Assembly (NCBI GenBank): GCA_018398585.1
Contig: JAGTTD010000001.1
Location: forward strand, 13,208,501-13,272,500
Origin: Simmondsia chinensis
Taxonomy: Eukaryota; Streptophyta; Magnoliopsida; Caryophyllales; Simmondsiaceae
Direction of reading: 5' to 3'
DNA length: 64,000 nucleotides
Shown here: piece by piece, positions 46,301 through 58,803 of the stretch
Position numbering within the stretch: the first letter of the stretch is position 1
Layout: each line of letters begins with the position of its first letter
The notes under the pieces: generated by a model
Told to the model about the DNA's origin: nothing
Databases searched by the model: none
The model's input: the letters and a program-made list of their open reading frames with translations, nothing else
Position numbers and translations under genes: made by a program

Positions 46301-49300
46301 ATGAAGATTCTAGTGACATTGTTGATAAATTTAACAAGGTAATACAAGAAACATCCGTGAAGGAGTATATGACAAGGTTTGAGAACCTTAGAGCTAGCAT
46401 GATAACTGCTTATCCTCAAGCTACTGAGGCATATTATGTCTCAAGCTTCATTAGTGGTTTAAAGCCCAAAATTAAGAATCTTGTTAAGGCGGTTGGTCCC
46501 AAAACATTGTCCAAGGCTTATGCTAAGGCCAAGCTCTATGAAGCAATAGTTCTTGCTTCAATGGGACAAGATATAGAGGCAGTGGTTCTAAACAACAGAA
46601 GAAATTTGTTGGATTCAAGACCAATCCAGCTCATGAAAAGAAAGCTCAAAGGCTTTGCTTCAAGTGCAATCAGCCATATCAGTTTGGGCACAAGTGCAAT
46701 CCAAAATTCCTCATGTCTGTTCAAGGAATCAATGCTGAAGAACCAGTTGACAGTGATGAATCTGAAGCTGAGGGTGACAGTTCAGATTTAGAATCACAAG
46801 AGGAATTGATTGAGGATGAAGCTGAGATTTCAGTGAAGGCTTTGACAGGCAATGGAGCTCACAATACGATTAGGATCAAAGGAAAGGTAGGCAAGAGGTC
46901 CTTGATTATCTTGATTGATAGCGGAAGCACTCATAGCTTCATTAATCCTAAAGTGGTGAAGAAAGTAGGACATGAGGTGATCAAAACTCATCCCTTAGCA
47001 GTGACTGTTGTTGATGGGAAGTCCATTTTGACTTAGAACAAGTGCTAGGGGTTTCAGTGGACTATGTAAGACCGTAAGTTTGATTATGACTTCAGAATAT
47101 TTGCCCTTGGGTGGATGTGACATGGTTTTGGGGGTTAGATTGGATGAGATCCTTCAGTCCTGTGATGTTTGATTTTGCATATCTGACTGTGGCATTTGAG
47201 ATTCAAGGCTCCAAAGTTGTCTTACAAGGGATGGCAGATCAAGCTCAGTTGCAAGAAATCAGAGGCAAGAAGTTAAAAGGAGGATTCAAGAAGAGTGCTT
47301 ACCATTGGGTAGGACAGTTGTTTGCTATATCTCCTATTGATTTGGGAGACAATCTTCACCCTGAAGTTAGGGCCTTGATTGAAGAGTTTGAGGACTTGTT
47401 TGAACAACCAAAGACATTACCTCCTAAGAGACAGTTGGACCATGCTATTCCTCTTAAGCCAAATTCTGAGCCTGTTAAGCTAAGTATACCCATGCTCAGA
47501 AGACTGAGATTGAGAGGCAGGTAGATGAGCTGCTGCTTTGTGAGACAAAGTCACAGCCCATTTGCTTCACCAGTCATTCTAGTTAAGAAGAAAGATGGCA
47601 CGGCTAGGATGTATGTGGATTATCTGCAGCTTAGCTCATTGACAGTGAAAGATAAGTTTCCAATTCCAGTCATAGATGATTTGTTGGATGAGCTACGTGG
47701 AGCTAGTATCTTTTCCAAGCTTGATCTGAGGCAAGGGTATCATCAAATCAGAGTATTGGAGGAAGATGTGTACAAGACTGCTTTCAGGACACATTATGGC
47801 CACTTTGAGTTTGTAGTTATGCCTTTTGGCTTAACTAATGCTCCAGCTACATTCCAAGTAGTGATGAAAGAGGTCTTCAAGCAGTTTTTGAGGAAATTTG
47901 CATTGGTTTTCTTCGATGATATTCGGATCTATAGCTCCTCACTTGAAGACCATTTAATGCATCTAAAGGAAGTCTTCTTAGTCATGCGCAAGCATAAGCA
48001 ATTTGCAAAATTGACTGAATGTTCTTTTGCTCAGACCCAATTGGAGTATTTGGGTCATGTTATTTCTCAAGAAGGAGTCTCTACTGATCCCTCAAAGGTT
48101 CAAGCAATGAAAGAGTGGCCTGAACCAGTGACTTTGAAGCAATTGCAAGGCTTCTTGGGCCTGACTGGTTATTACCAGAAGTTTATTGTTGGTTATGGGT
48201 CCATAGCCAAACCTCTAACTGATGTGTTGAAGAAAGACTCATTCAAATGGTCAGAGAAAGCCCAAGCTGCATTTGAATCCTTGAAAACTGCAATGTGTGG
48301 AGCTCCTGTTTTAGCTATGCTGGATTTTGTTGCTGAGTTCATTTTGGAGACAGATACTTGTGGGAATGGAATTGGTGCTATTTTATCTCAAGGAGGCAGG
48401 CTAATAGCCTACCTTAGTCAGGCTTTGAGTCCAAAACATCAGGAATTATCCACATATGAGAAAGAATACTTAGCAATCTTGCTGGCTGTGGATAGATAGA
48501 GACATTACTTGGATGGACATTGATTTAGGATCAAGACTGATCATCAAAGCTTGAAGCACCTTCTTGGACAGAAAATTGTGACAAGGATTCAGAAGAAGGG
48601 GTTGATGAAGATGTTGGGCCTTGATTATGTCATTGAATACAGGAAAGGAAAAGAAAATGCTACTGTTGATGCTCTGTCACGTAGATTAGAGGACTGTGAG
48701 CAAGGTTCTTGTGGAGCAATATCGGTGATACTTCCCACTTGGATTGAAGAGGTGTACAAATCCTATGAAGGTGATCCTTTTAGGTAGGATTGCATTACAA
48801 CATTCAGTGTGAACAGAACAAGTCAACCTGTTGCAGATGCAGATGTTTCTGTGGTGAAGGGTGTCATTCGGTTGAAGGGCAGGTTGTACATTGGCTCTTC
48901 CACTGATTCGAGGCAGCAAATCATTAGTGCTTCCTATGATTCAGCTTGGGGAGGTCATTCTGGGGTGGAAGGAACCTATCATAGGCTTAAGGCTTATTTC
49001 AAGTGGTCTGATATGAAGAAATCAGTGACTGAATTCGTGCAAGCTTGTGAAGTTTGCCAACAAACTAAGCTTGGTGATCATAGGTATCAAGGTCTCCTTC
49101 AACCTTTACCCATTCCGGAGGGTGCTTGGCAAAATATAAGCATGGACTTTATTGAAGGATTGCCAAAGTCAGAAGGAAAAGAAGTAATCTGGGTTGTGGT
49201 TGATCGGTTTACCAAATTCAGTCATTTTGTTGGGTTGGCCAGACCTGTAACAGCTGAGAAGTTGGCTAGGAGTTTCTTGGATAATATTTACAAGCTTCAT

Positions 49301-52300
49301 GGCTTGCCATTGTCCATTGTTTCAGATCGAGACAGGATCTTTACCAGCCACTTTTGGAGAGAATTGTTCAATCTTGTGGGGACAACATTGGCTCTTAGCT
49401 CATCTTATCATCCTCAAACCGATAGGCAAACTGAAAGAGTAAATCAGTGCAGTGAGCAATACCTTAGAAGTATGGTGTTCCCTCATCCTAAGGTGTGGAG
49501 CAAGTGGTTATCTTTGGCAGAACACTGGTACAACACACATGCTCACGCTTCCATTGGGACTACTCCATTCAAAGCTCTATATGGTTATGATCCTCCAACA
49601 CCAATGATGCTGCAGGACTTGTGTCATTTGTTCCTGAGGTGACCGATTTAGTGATGCAGAGGAGGCAATTGATGCAATTATTGAAAGACAATCTTCATTA
49701 AGCCCAAGCAAGGATGAAGTTATATGCTGACAGGAAGCGTGTGGATAGACATTTTGAGGTTGGAGATATGGTTTATCTGAAATTGCAACCTTATAGACAA
49801 GCAACTGTGGCTGTGAGGAAGAATGTGAAGTTGTGTGCAAGGTTTTTTGGGCCTTGTAAGATTCTCGAGAAGATTGGCAAAGTGGCTTACAAGCTTGATT
49901 TACCTCCTAACTCTTACATTCATCTTGTTTTTCATGTTTTCTTCCTTAAGAAACAGGTGAAAATGGGTCATGAAAGTTCACTCCATCCTCTGGACATTGG
50001 CTCAAATGGAGCTCTACTTTTGCAACCTGCTGCTGTGCTTGATTCGCGTGAAGTAAAAGTCGCTGACAGATCAATTCAAGAAGTTCTTGTGCAATGGACC
50101 AACTTGGATGAACAAGATGCAACTTGGGAAGAGCTTAAATTTTTGAATAGTCAATTTCCTTATTTTCATTCTCGAGGACAAGGACATTTTCAAGAGGGGA
50201 GGATTGTTATGATTCGAAGAGCATTCAGTCATGAAGCTGCTGTTTTTGTTAATGTTTTGTAATTCTGTAATAAGCATAGTGAAGTGCTGCGTTTTATCCT
50301 TGCTTTGTTATGTCTCTAGCTAGTGGTTGGCGCCAAGAGGTTGTATTAGGTGGTTAAGTCGGTTATTGGTCAAGCTTTGGTCAATATTGGTTGCTTGGGT
50401 TTAGTTAGTCGGTTAAGGCTTAGTCCCTATGCAATGTACTTAGATCAAGTATAAGTAGCTTAGTCTTTGTAATGTCATTCATTCAATCAAATATACACAA
50501 ACTATCTCTTTGAGATATTTCTCTCTTTCTCATCTAACTTTCTCTATTATCTCATCTCTTTCACTTCTTTTCTCATCTATACTCTCTCTTCACAATGTTA
50601 ATCTTCTAGGTCATTTAGAGGTTTAACACAAGAACACCATTATTTATACTCTTACAAGATATAAACTTCAAACAATGAATCAAGACACAAACTAAACACT
50701 TAGCAAAGAACCAGCCGCCAAAATGGACCAAGACTTAACCGCCAAAGACCAAAGCTCAACTAACATTCCTGCCTAAAACCACTTGAACAGCTAAACACCT
50801 TCGGCCTATGACAATACCCTCCCCTTGAGCTCATTCTTGCCTCAAGAATGGAAGGAAGGGAATTGAGACTTCAAGAACCACCAATTCTCCCAAGATGCAT
50901 TCTCTTTCCCCAAATTGGCCCACTGAACTAAGACCTGATCAACATCTACTCCCTGCTGCTGCACTATCCTCTTATCAAGAATAGCCACTGGTTCCTGCAG
51001 CACGTTTCCTTGAACTGAAGCCAACAGCGGTTCTGTTGCACAAACTGACCCCTTGGCCACATGCTACTTGAGCAGACATGTGCAACACGGGATGAACTAG
51101 ATTGTCCCGAGGAAGCTCGAGCCTGTAAGCCACCCTTCTAATCTTTTCCAAAACCTTGTAAGGTCTAAAGTACCTAGCACACAACTTAATGTTCCTGTGC
51201 ACTGCCACAGAATTCTGCCTGTAAGGCTGTAGCTTCAGGTACACCAAGTCCCCAACTGCAAAGCTTCTGTCAATTCTACCCTTATCAGCAAAATACTTCA
51301 TTCGAGCTTGTGCAACTTGAAGATTATCTTTAAGCTGCTAGACTAGCTGTTTCCTCCGATTCAGAAGCTCATTAACAGAATCCACATGAGAAGTTAATCC
51401 TTGACTCATCAAAGGTGACGGTGGATCATATACCCATATAAGGCCTTAAATGGAGAAGTACCCAAGGAAGCATGAGAATGAGTATTGTACCAATACTTTG
51501 CGAGTGTCAATCACCTGTTCCAGTTCTTAGGATGCAGAAATGTCATTCCTCGCAAATATTGCTCAATGCACTGATTCACTCTTTTGGTCTGTCCATCTAG
51601 CTGAGGGTGATAAGAGGAACTTAAGGAGAAGGTGATTCCCAACAACAAGAACAACTCACTCCAAAAGTTGCTAGTAAACAACCTGTCACGATCTGAAACA
51701 ATCGATTGAGGAAGTCCATTTAACTTGTACACATGATCTAAGAAGAGCCTTGCTAACTTCTCAGCTGAAATAGGATGGGAGAGAGCAATGAAATGCCCAA
51801 ACTTGGTGAAGCGATCCACAACCACCCAAATGATCTCTCTACCCTCGAATTTAGGCAAGCCTTCAATAAAATCCATGCTGATATGTGTCCAAGCCCCTTC
51901 TGGAATAGCTAAAGGTTGCAACAACCCCTTATAGGGTGTGTGCTTCACCTTAATCTGCTGGCATACCTCACACTGGAGGACATGTTCTTGCACTTCCTTC
52001 TTTAAACCAGGCCAATAAAAGTACTGCCGGACCCTATGATAAGTACCATCCCTGCCGGAATGCCCTCCCCAAGGAGAATCATGAGAAGCTTTTAAGATAT
52101 GTTTCTTGAGTCCTGTGTTGTTGCCAATGTAAATCTTTCCCTTAACTCGCACAATGCCTTGTTTAATTGTCACCTCAGCTTCTTCCTCTGCATTCTCTGG
52201 CTGAATCCAGTTGGGAATGACATACTTCTGAGCATACATATCATTCTCATATGATTTAATGACTTCGTTCATTCACAAAGGAACCACTTGAGTCACTGCA

Positions 52301-55300
52301 GCACAGGTAGCTTCCCTTACATCTTCCTCTTGTCTCCTAGATAGAGCATCTGCCACTGGATTTTCAGCCCCCTTCCTATATTCAATGGTATAATCTAGCC
52401 CAAGCATCTTCATGAGACCTTTTCTTTTCACTCTAGTAGAAATTCTTTGCTTAAGCAAATACTTGAGACTTTGATGATCAGTCTTAATCACAAAATGGTG
52501 CCCTTCCAAGTAATGCCTCCACTTTTGCACAGCTAAAAGAATTGCCATGTACTCCTTTTCATAAATCGATAGCTTCTGGTTCTTGGGACCCAAGGCTTGA
52601 CTGAGATAGGCCCATGGCCTCCCATTTTGTGACATAATTGCTTCAATTCCACTGCTACTTGCATCAGTTTCTAGCACATAGGGAAGATCAAAGTTTGGCA
52701 TCACCAGAAGTGGGGCTGAAATCATGGATTTCTTAAGCTGATTGAAAGCTTCCCTTGCTGAATTATTTCAATGAAAAGAGTCTATTATCAATAAATCTGT
52801 TAAAGGCTGTACTATCAGTCCATATCCAACTATGAATATTCGATAATAACCAGTTAAACCCAAGAATCCTCTCAATTGTTTAACTGACTTTGGTTCCGAC
52901 CAATCCTCCATGGCCTTGATCTTGTTGGGATCAGTTGCAACTCCCTTACCAGTGACAATATGACCCAAATACTCCACTTGGCCCTTGGCAAAAGTACACT
53001 TAGGTAGCTTGGCAAGCAATTTATGTTGCCCCATGACCTAAAACACCTTCTCCAAATGAATTAAGTGCTCCTTTAGTGTATGGCTGTAAACCAAAATATC
53101 ATCGAAGAACACTAGCACAAACTTCCTCAAGTATGGCTTGAACACGGAGTTTATCAAAGCCTGAAATGTAGCAGGCGCGTTGGATAGACCAAAAGGCATT
53201 ACAACAAACTCATAGTGGCCGTGGTGAGTTCTAAAAGCTGTCTTTGGAATGTCTTGCTCTTGAACTCGAATTTGGTAGTACCCTTGCCTCAGTTCTAGCT
53301 TGGAATAATACCAAGAATCATGAAGTTCACCCAAAAGATCATCAATGATAGGTATAGGAAACTTGTCCTTAACTGTCATTGCATTGCCGGTAGTCTATGC
53401 ACATTCTAGAAGATCCACCCTTCTTCTTTACCAATATTACAGGCGACGCAAATGGACTATGACTGTGTCTTATGAACTTCATTTGAAGCAACTCCTCCAC
53501 TTGCCTTTCTATCTCATTCTTTTGAGAATGAGGGTACTTGTAGGGCTGTAAATTCACTGAATTGGTTCCATCTTTCAGAGGAATAGCATGATCAAAACTC
53601 CTCCTTGGAGGTAACACTACAGGCTGCTCGAATAGATCACTTTATTACTGCAGCAGATAATCTAAGATTGCATCAAAATCATATTGAGCCACTTCAGGAA
53701 CAGCTGTGACGGAATAAAGCTGTCCCATCCACTGATAAGCCCTCTTCTTGAGCAACTTCTGCAGGCCTTTACCCTCCATCAACAATCCCCTTCAATTGAA
53801 TCTGTTCTCCATTCCTCTCAAAAGACACTGCAAGCTGAGCAAAATCAAAGAGGATGGGGCTAAAAGTTCTCATCCAATCGACCCCCAATACCATGTCACA
53901 ACCACCCAAACTCAGCACCCTGAAATCATACTCAAACTTATGCCCTTGCATCTTCCAACTAATCCCCTTACACTTGGTATGAGTCAAGATGGAGTTGCCA
54001 TCAGCAACGGTGACAGATAGGTTTTAATCAACTCTTGTCCCATAGCTCTAACCACCTGAGGATCCACGAAGTTGTGTGTACTACCACTATCAATGAGTAC
54101 CAGCAATTCCCTTTGTCCCACTCTCCCTTTGATCAGGATGGTGTTGTGAGCACCACTCCATGTTAAGGCCTTCACCGAGATCTCCACACCATTCTCCTCC
54201 TCAAATTCTCCTTCTAGACCCACATTATCTTCCATAGTCTCAATGACATCACCTGCTTCCTCATCTTCAGCAGCTTCAACCCCCGAAGCTACCATCATCA
54301 GATACTTGGGATCACACTTGTGCCCAAAGAAGCATCTCTGATTACACTTATAACACAACTTCTGAGGCTTCTTTTCGTCATTAGTGCTTCCTCTATTGAA
54401 GGCTTGAGAAGGTCTTAAAGAAATGTTTCCAGTGCCAACAACCTTTCCTTTAGCAGAATCAAAAGGATTTATCACTGTGCTCTCCACCTTCCTAGCTTTG
54501 GAATAAGCTTGGGATAGTGTTTCTGGTTCGAAAGCCTTTAGCATGTGCTTGATCTGAGGCTTGAGCCCACTAAGAAAACTGGAGACATAATAAGACTCTG
54601 GAGCCTCTGGATAAACACTGAGCATGCGAGCTCTCAGTCCTTTAAAACGCCTCATATAGTCCTTCACTGAAGAAACCTGAGTCACCTTGTTGAAGTTATC
54701 AACTACCTCACTCACATCTTCGTCTCCAAATTGATCACAAAGTTCATTTGCAAATTCAGTCCAAGATATTGTTGGATTGCTTCGCATCAAACTGTAATAC
54801 CAAACCTCCAATTCACCACGTAAATAAGCCGCAGCTAGCTCAACCTTTTCATGTTCTTCAATATTGTAAAAACGAAAGTATCTTTCACACTTGCTCGCTC
54901 AAGATTGAGGCAATGTACCATCGCAAGGCTCTAAATCCACTCGAGGTTGTCTAAAATTGCTGCTTCTTGAGCTAGAATTACCCTCACTGCTTTCATCAGG
55001 TGTTGGCCTCGGTTTTGGAGGCCTTTCTTGTTGGCTAGCATCTGGTGTTGGCCTCGGTTCTGGTGGCCTTACGTGCTGGCTAGCAGGCTGAAGTACGCCT
55101 GCACCAGGAGGCTGCTGCTGCCTCTCAAATCTCTGCTGGAAATTGGACATCTGCTGTGAAATTTGCTGTGAAATGTGCTGAGACTGTGTCTCGAATCTCT
55201 GCTCCATGTTCTGATGCATAGTGTGCATCGTATTTTGCATCATGACCATCATTTGATCCCAGCGATCATTATTAACTCCAGCATCAGCACCAGTAACTGC

Positions 55301-58300
55301 TGCAGCATAAGTAGGAGGATTTCCAGCTACATTGTTGGCCGCATTTTGAGCAACATTGGCACGAGTTGTAGGTCCACCAGCCATGTGATAGGATCGTCTA
55401 TGTCTAGCTAGATTTCAGCTCAAACTCAATTTCAACACGATCAAGCCCGAGATCCTGGCAATTCGATCGAATTGAACTCAATTTGAATTCGATCAATCAA
55501 GAACGCAAGGCTCTAATACCAAATGTTATAGTCCAAGTAGAATCTTGGCTATATCCTAGGTGAGCTAGAGGTTAGATGAGAAGTGAAGTGAGAGGAGATG
55601 AGAATAGAGAGAATTAGAGATGAGAGAGAGAATATCTCAAGATAGATGTTGTATTTCATTGAATGAATGAATCTTACAAGAACACCATTATTTATATTCT
55701 TACAAGATATAAACTTCAAACAATGAATCAAGACACAAACTAAACACTTAGCAAAGAACCAGCTGCCAAAATGGACCAAGACTTAACTTCCAAAGACCAA
55801 AGCTCAACTAACATTCCCGCCTAAAACCACTTGAACAGCTAAACACCTTTGGGCTATGACGCCTATTTCTCATGGGAAATAGATTTATTTGAAGATAAAT
55901 GCACGCTTTGCAAACTTCTTTTGAATAGGTTGGCTGCATTTTACGGTATCTTGACGTGATTTTTATTCCCTAACTGAAGTGACGTTCTTTTAACTTGTCA
56001 TATGAGAACAAATATGTATTTATCTGCAGGTGCTTAGAGAATTCAATCACGTTAATCCTCAGGATGACGAAGAAGGAAAGGAGTTCCTTAATACTAGAGT
56101 AAGTTTAACGTACTGGGGTAGAGAATGTTTTTACATAAATGCTTGAAGTATATGTATTCCAATTTGTAGCCTACGAAAAAAAAAAAAAAAAAAAAAAAGA
56201 ATGATTCTAATTTGTGGAGCTTTTACTGGCATATACCTTGAGATGGTATTGACTCTTTTTCTTTCTGTTATGCTTTAAGAATATGCTGCACCTGAATGTT
56301 GCAGCCTGCTACTTGAAAATGGGAGAATGCAGAAAGTCCATTGAAACATGCAACAAGGTACACTAGGCTTTCGAATATCCTTTTTTTTTTTTTGGACCAG
56401 CGTAGGCTTTGGAATATCGATACACGTTAGATTGCCTGTAATTGAAAGCGGGTCCACTGCTAATTTGGTCAAATGCATTGACTAGAGATGTTACGGGATC
56501 CTATGTCTAGAGTTGGCAAAATGTGACCCGATTCGTTGACTTGATCCATTTGATTTGCTACTTGATCCGACCTTAACCCGAAAATTTAAAATTTATTGGG
56601 ACCCAAGCCCGAAAATGAACTGACTTGAATTTGACCCAACTCGAACTACATCCGACCCGAGCTGATCCGAAACCCGAAATGACCTGACCCGAATTGGACC
56701 TGATTCAAGTTTAACCCGATCAATAATGAGCTGAGACCCAAACCAGGCTTGTCATGTAACCCGAAATGATCCAAAGAGAGATCCAATAAATCATAGATTC
56801 TAAATATTATGCTAATTATAGTCATTTCGTTTAACATGTAGTTTAGTTATGATTTTTAAGGTTGAATAAATATATTATCAAAATGACCTGATGTGTCAAC
56901 CTGAAATTTGGCCCAACCCAAGGATGACCCCACTTGATGTTGACCGGACCCGAGCTTGACCTAACCCGATTTTCACCTGACCCAAGATAGACCCGGTGTG
57001 ACATTTAAGCCACCTGATTTCTTGGTCTACTTATGTCCATGATTTTGCTCGTACAGCATATTGTCTCTTTACTTTTTCCATACTTTTAACTGTCATTGTG
57101 GAAACTTTATTATTCCATTCAATTGCGATGAAGATTTGTATTCATTAAGCTGCTTGTTGTGTGCTTTCTCGTGGAGGGAGTAAGGGATAAGTACCAGGAA
57201 CTTGACTGGCCAATTTCCTTTTAGAGGAATTTTTTTTGAGACTTGAACCTTCGACATTTGGTTCATAATGGAGAAACCATACCAATCGCACCAAGACACC
57301 AACTTTTATCAAATATATGAAGAATATGTTTTATTTCTTGTCTGTCTGCTTAGAAATGGATAAATTTGAACTAGAAGAAACTGAGGCGCCAAAAAAATTC
57401 TATGATCTGCCTGGGTGGGGTTGGAAGTTCCTGGAAATTAATTCAGGCCTCTGACACACTGCAGGTACTGGATGCGAGCCCTGTTCATGTCAAAGCTCTG
57501 TACCGCCGTGGAATGGCTTACATGGAAGCTGGAGATTACGAGGAAGCCAGGAGTGATTTTAGCATGGTATTGTTTGCTGCCTCGTGTTTATTTTTCCAAT
57601 TATGACTTTTATACGTTATAGTATCAAATTGTGGTACGTCATTGGACCGTGGTTCGCAGCAGTGATGCAGCTATTTTGTATGCGTTACGACAAGCATTCA
57701 ATGTTTTAGAGAGCGTAAATTGCTTTTAAGGACTTATGTCTTCCAAAAGTTGAATGAATAGTCATGCGATCCTTAATTTTATACCTCTGTTAGTTTTTTA
57801 ACAACACGCAACAACAAACCCAGTGCCTCAAGGGCTCCCGCATATGCAGGGGTTTTTTTTTTTTGGGGGGGGGGGGGGGGGGCTCCTTTAGGGTGCTCTA
57901 CCCTAAAGGGCGGCTATGTCTGAGGACCCCCGACCTGAAAAGCATAAAAGCAATAAAAACATCTAAGCGTAATAGCATAAGAGCAAATCAACAACGGCAC
58001 AGGTCAAGTATATAGAAAGCATAAAGCAGCAATAGGCAATAAAACAGCTTACAGCCACATCAAGTAAATAAAAAACGCAGATATATAAGTCTAGGGGCAC
58101 TAGTGTTAGCTAAATTATGCTCCTCTATTCTAAACTGCTACATCGGCTATGCTTCTACTAGCCCTCCTCTGAGCTCTATCTAAGGCCATCCCCTCATATA
58201 GGTTTAAGTGGGTGAGGTCGTGTCCCATCGTCTCCATCCATCTCTTCTTTAGCCTACCTCTCCCTCTCCTCCCGAGCGTAGTATGGAGTTGTTCGCATCC

Positions 58301-58540
58301 TCTGACAGGGGCGGTGGTCGGTCTCCTCTTAACATGCCCAAACCACCCTCGATTGGGGCCACCTAGGAAGCACGGATACGGATATCGATACGAGATACGG
58401 CACGATACCGATATGCCGACATGTAATCTTTCAAAAAATTAGAATACATCTCAGGGACATGTTACTTTAAAATTATGTATTTTCTTAGATATATATTTAT
58501 GTAATTGATAAAAAACATGAGTTATAAAATTAAAAAATAG

Positions 58541-58582
<42 letters not shown>

Positions 58583-58762
58583 GCTTAAGAAAAAAAGTAA
58601 AGCTTAACTAAAATAGAGCAAACTCAAGCATATACAATTAACAAAAAAATTAACAGAGATTCAAGCCACGTCGCCACCGCTGCCGTCTATCTGTCTGTCT
58701 CTTTCTCTCCTTGACTTAACGTAGACTTCTTTCTCCTTTTTTCATCACTCTCTCTATTTCAA

Positions 58763-58803
<41 letters not shown>

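Larger units (their letters stand above)
44829..50628 (+). mobile_element. Ty3/gypsy chromovirus (plus strand) nested in the LTR of its relative
   Basis: A perfect target duplication CAAGA (44824-44828, 50629-50633) brackets the element. 5' LTR 44829-45253 (425 bp), primer site TGGTATCAGAGCC at 45256-45268, gag from 45359, pol to about 50190, polypurine tract AAGAGGGGAGGAT (50192-50204), 3' LTR 50205-50628 (424 bp). The LTRs differ at about 14 sites (about 97% by eye). It is complete in structure, 5.8 kb, but coding frames are interrupted by stops. Confidence 0.92.
44669..55861 (-). mobile_element. Ty3/gypsy chromovirus (minus strand) in PAS1 intron 15
   Basis: 3' LTR 44669-44828 plus 50634-50813 (split by the element at 44829-50628), coding region 50842-55384 minus, primer site TTGGTATTAGAGCC (about 55509-55523), 5' LTR 55524-55861. 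Polypurine tract on the minus strand AAGGGGAGGGTAT (about 50814-50826). Flanks CCTAAT (44663-44668) and CCTAT (55862-55866) are a target duplication with a 1-bp difference. Without the nested copy it is about 5.4 kb. LTRs differ more than those of the nested element, in line with greater age. Confidence 0.87.
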
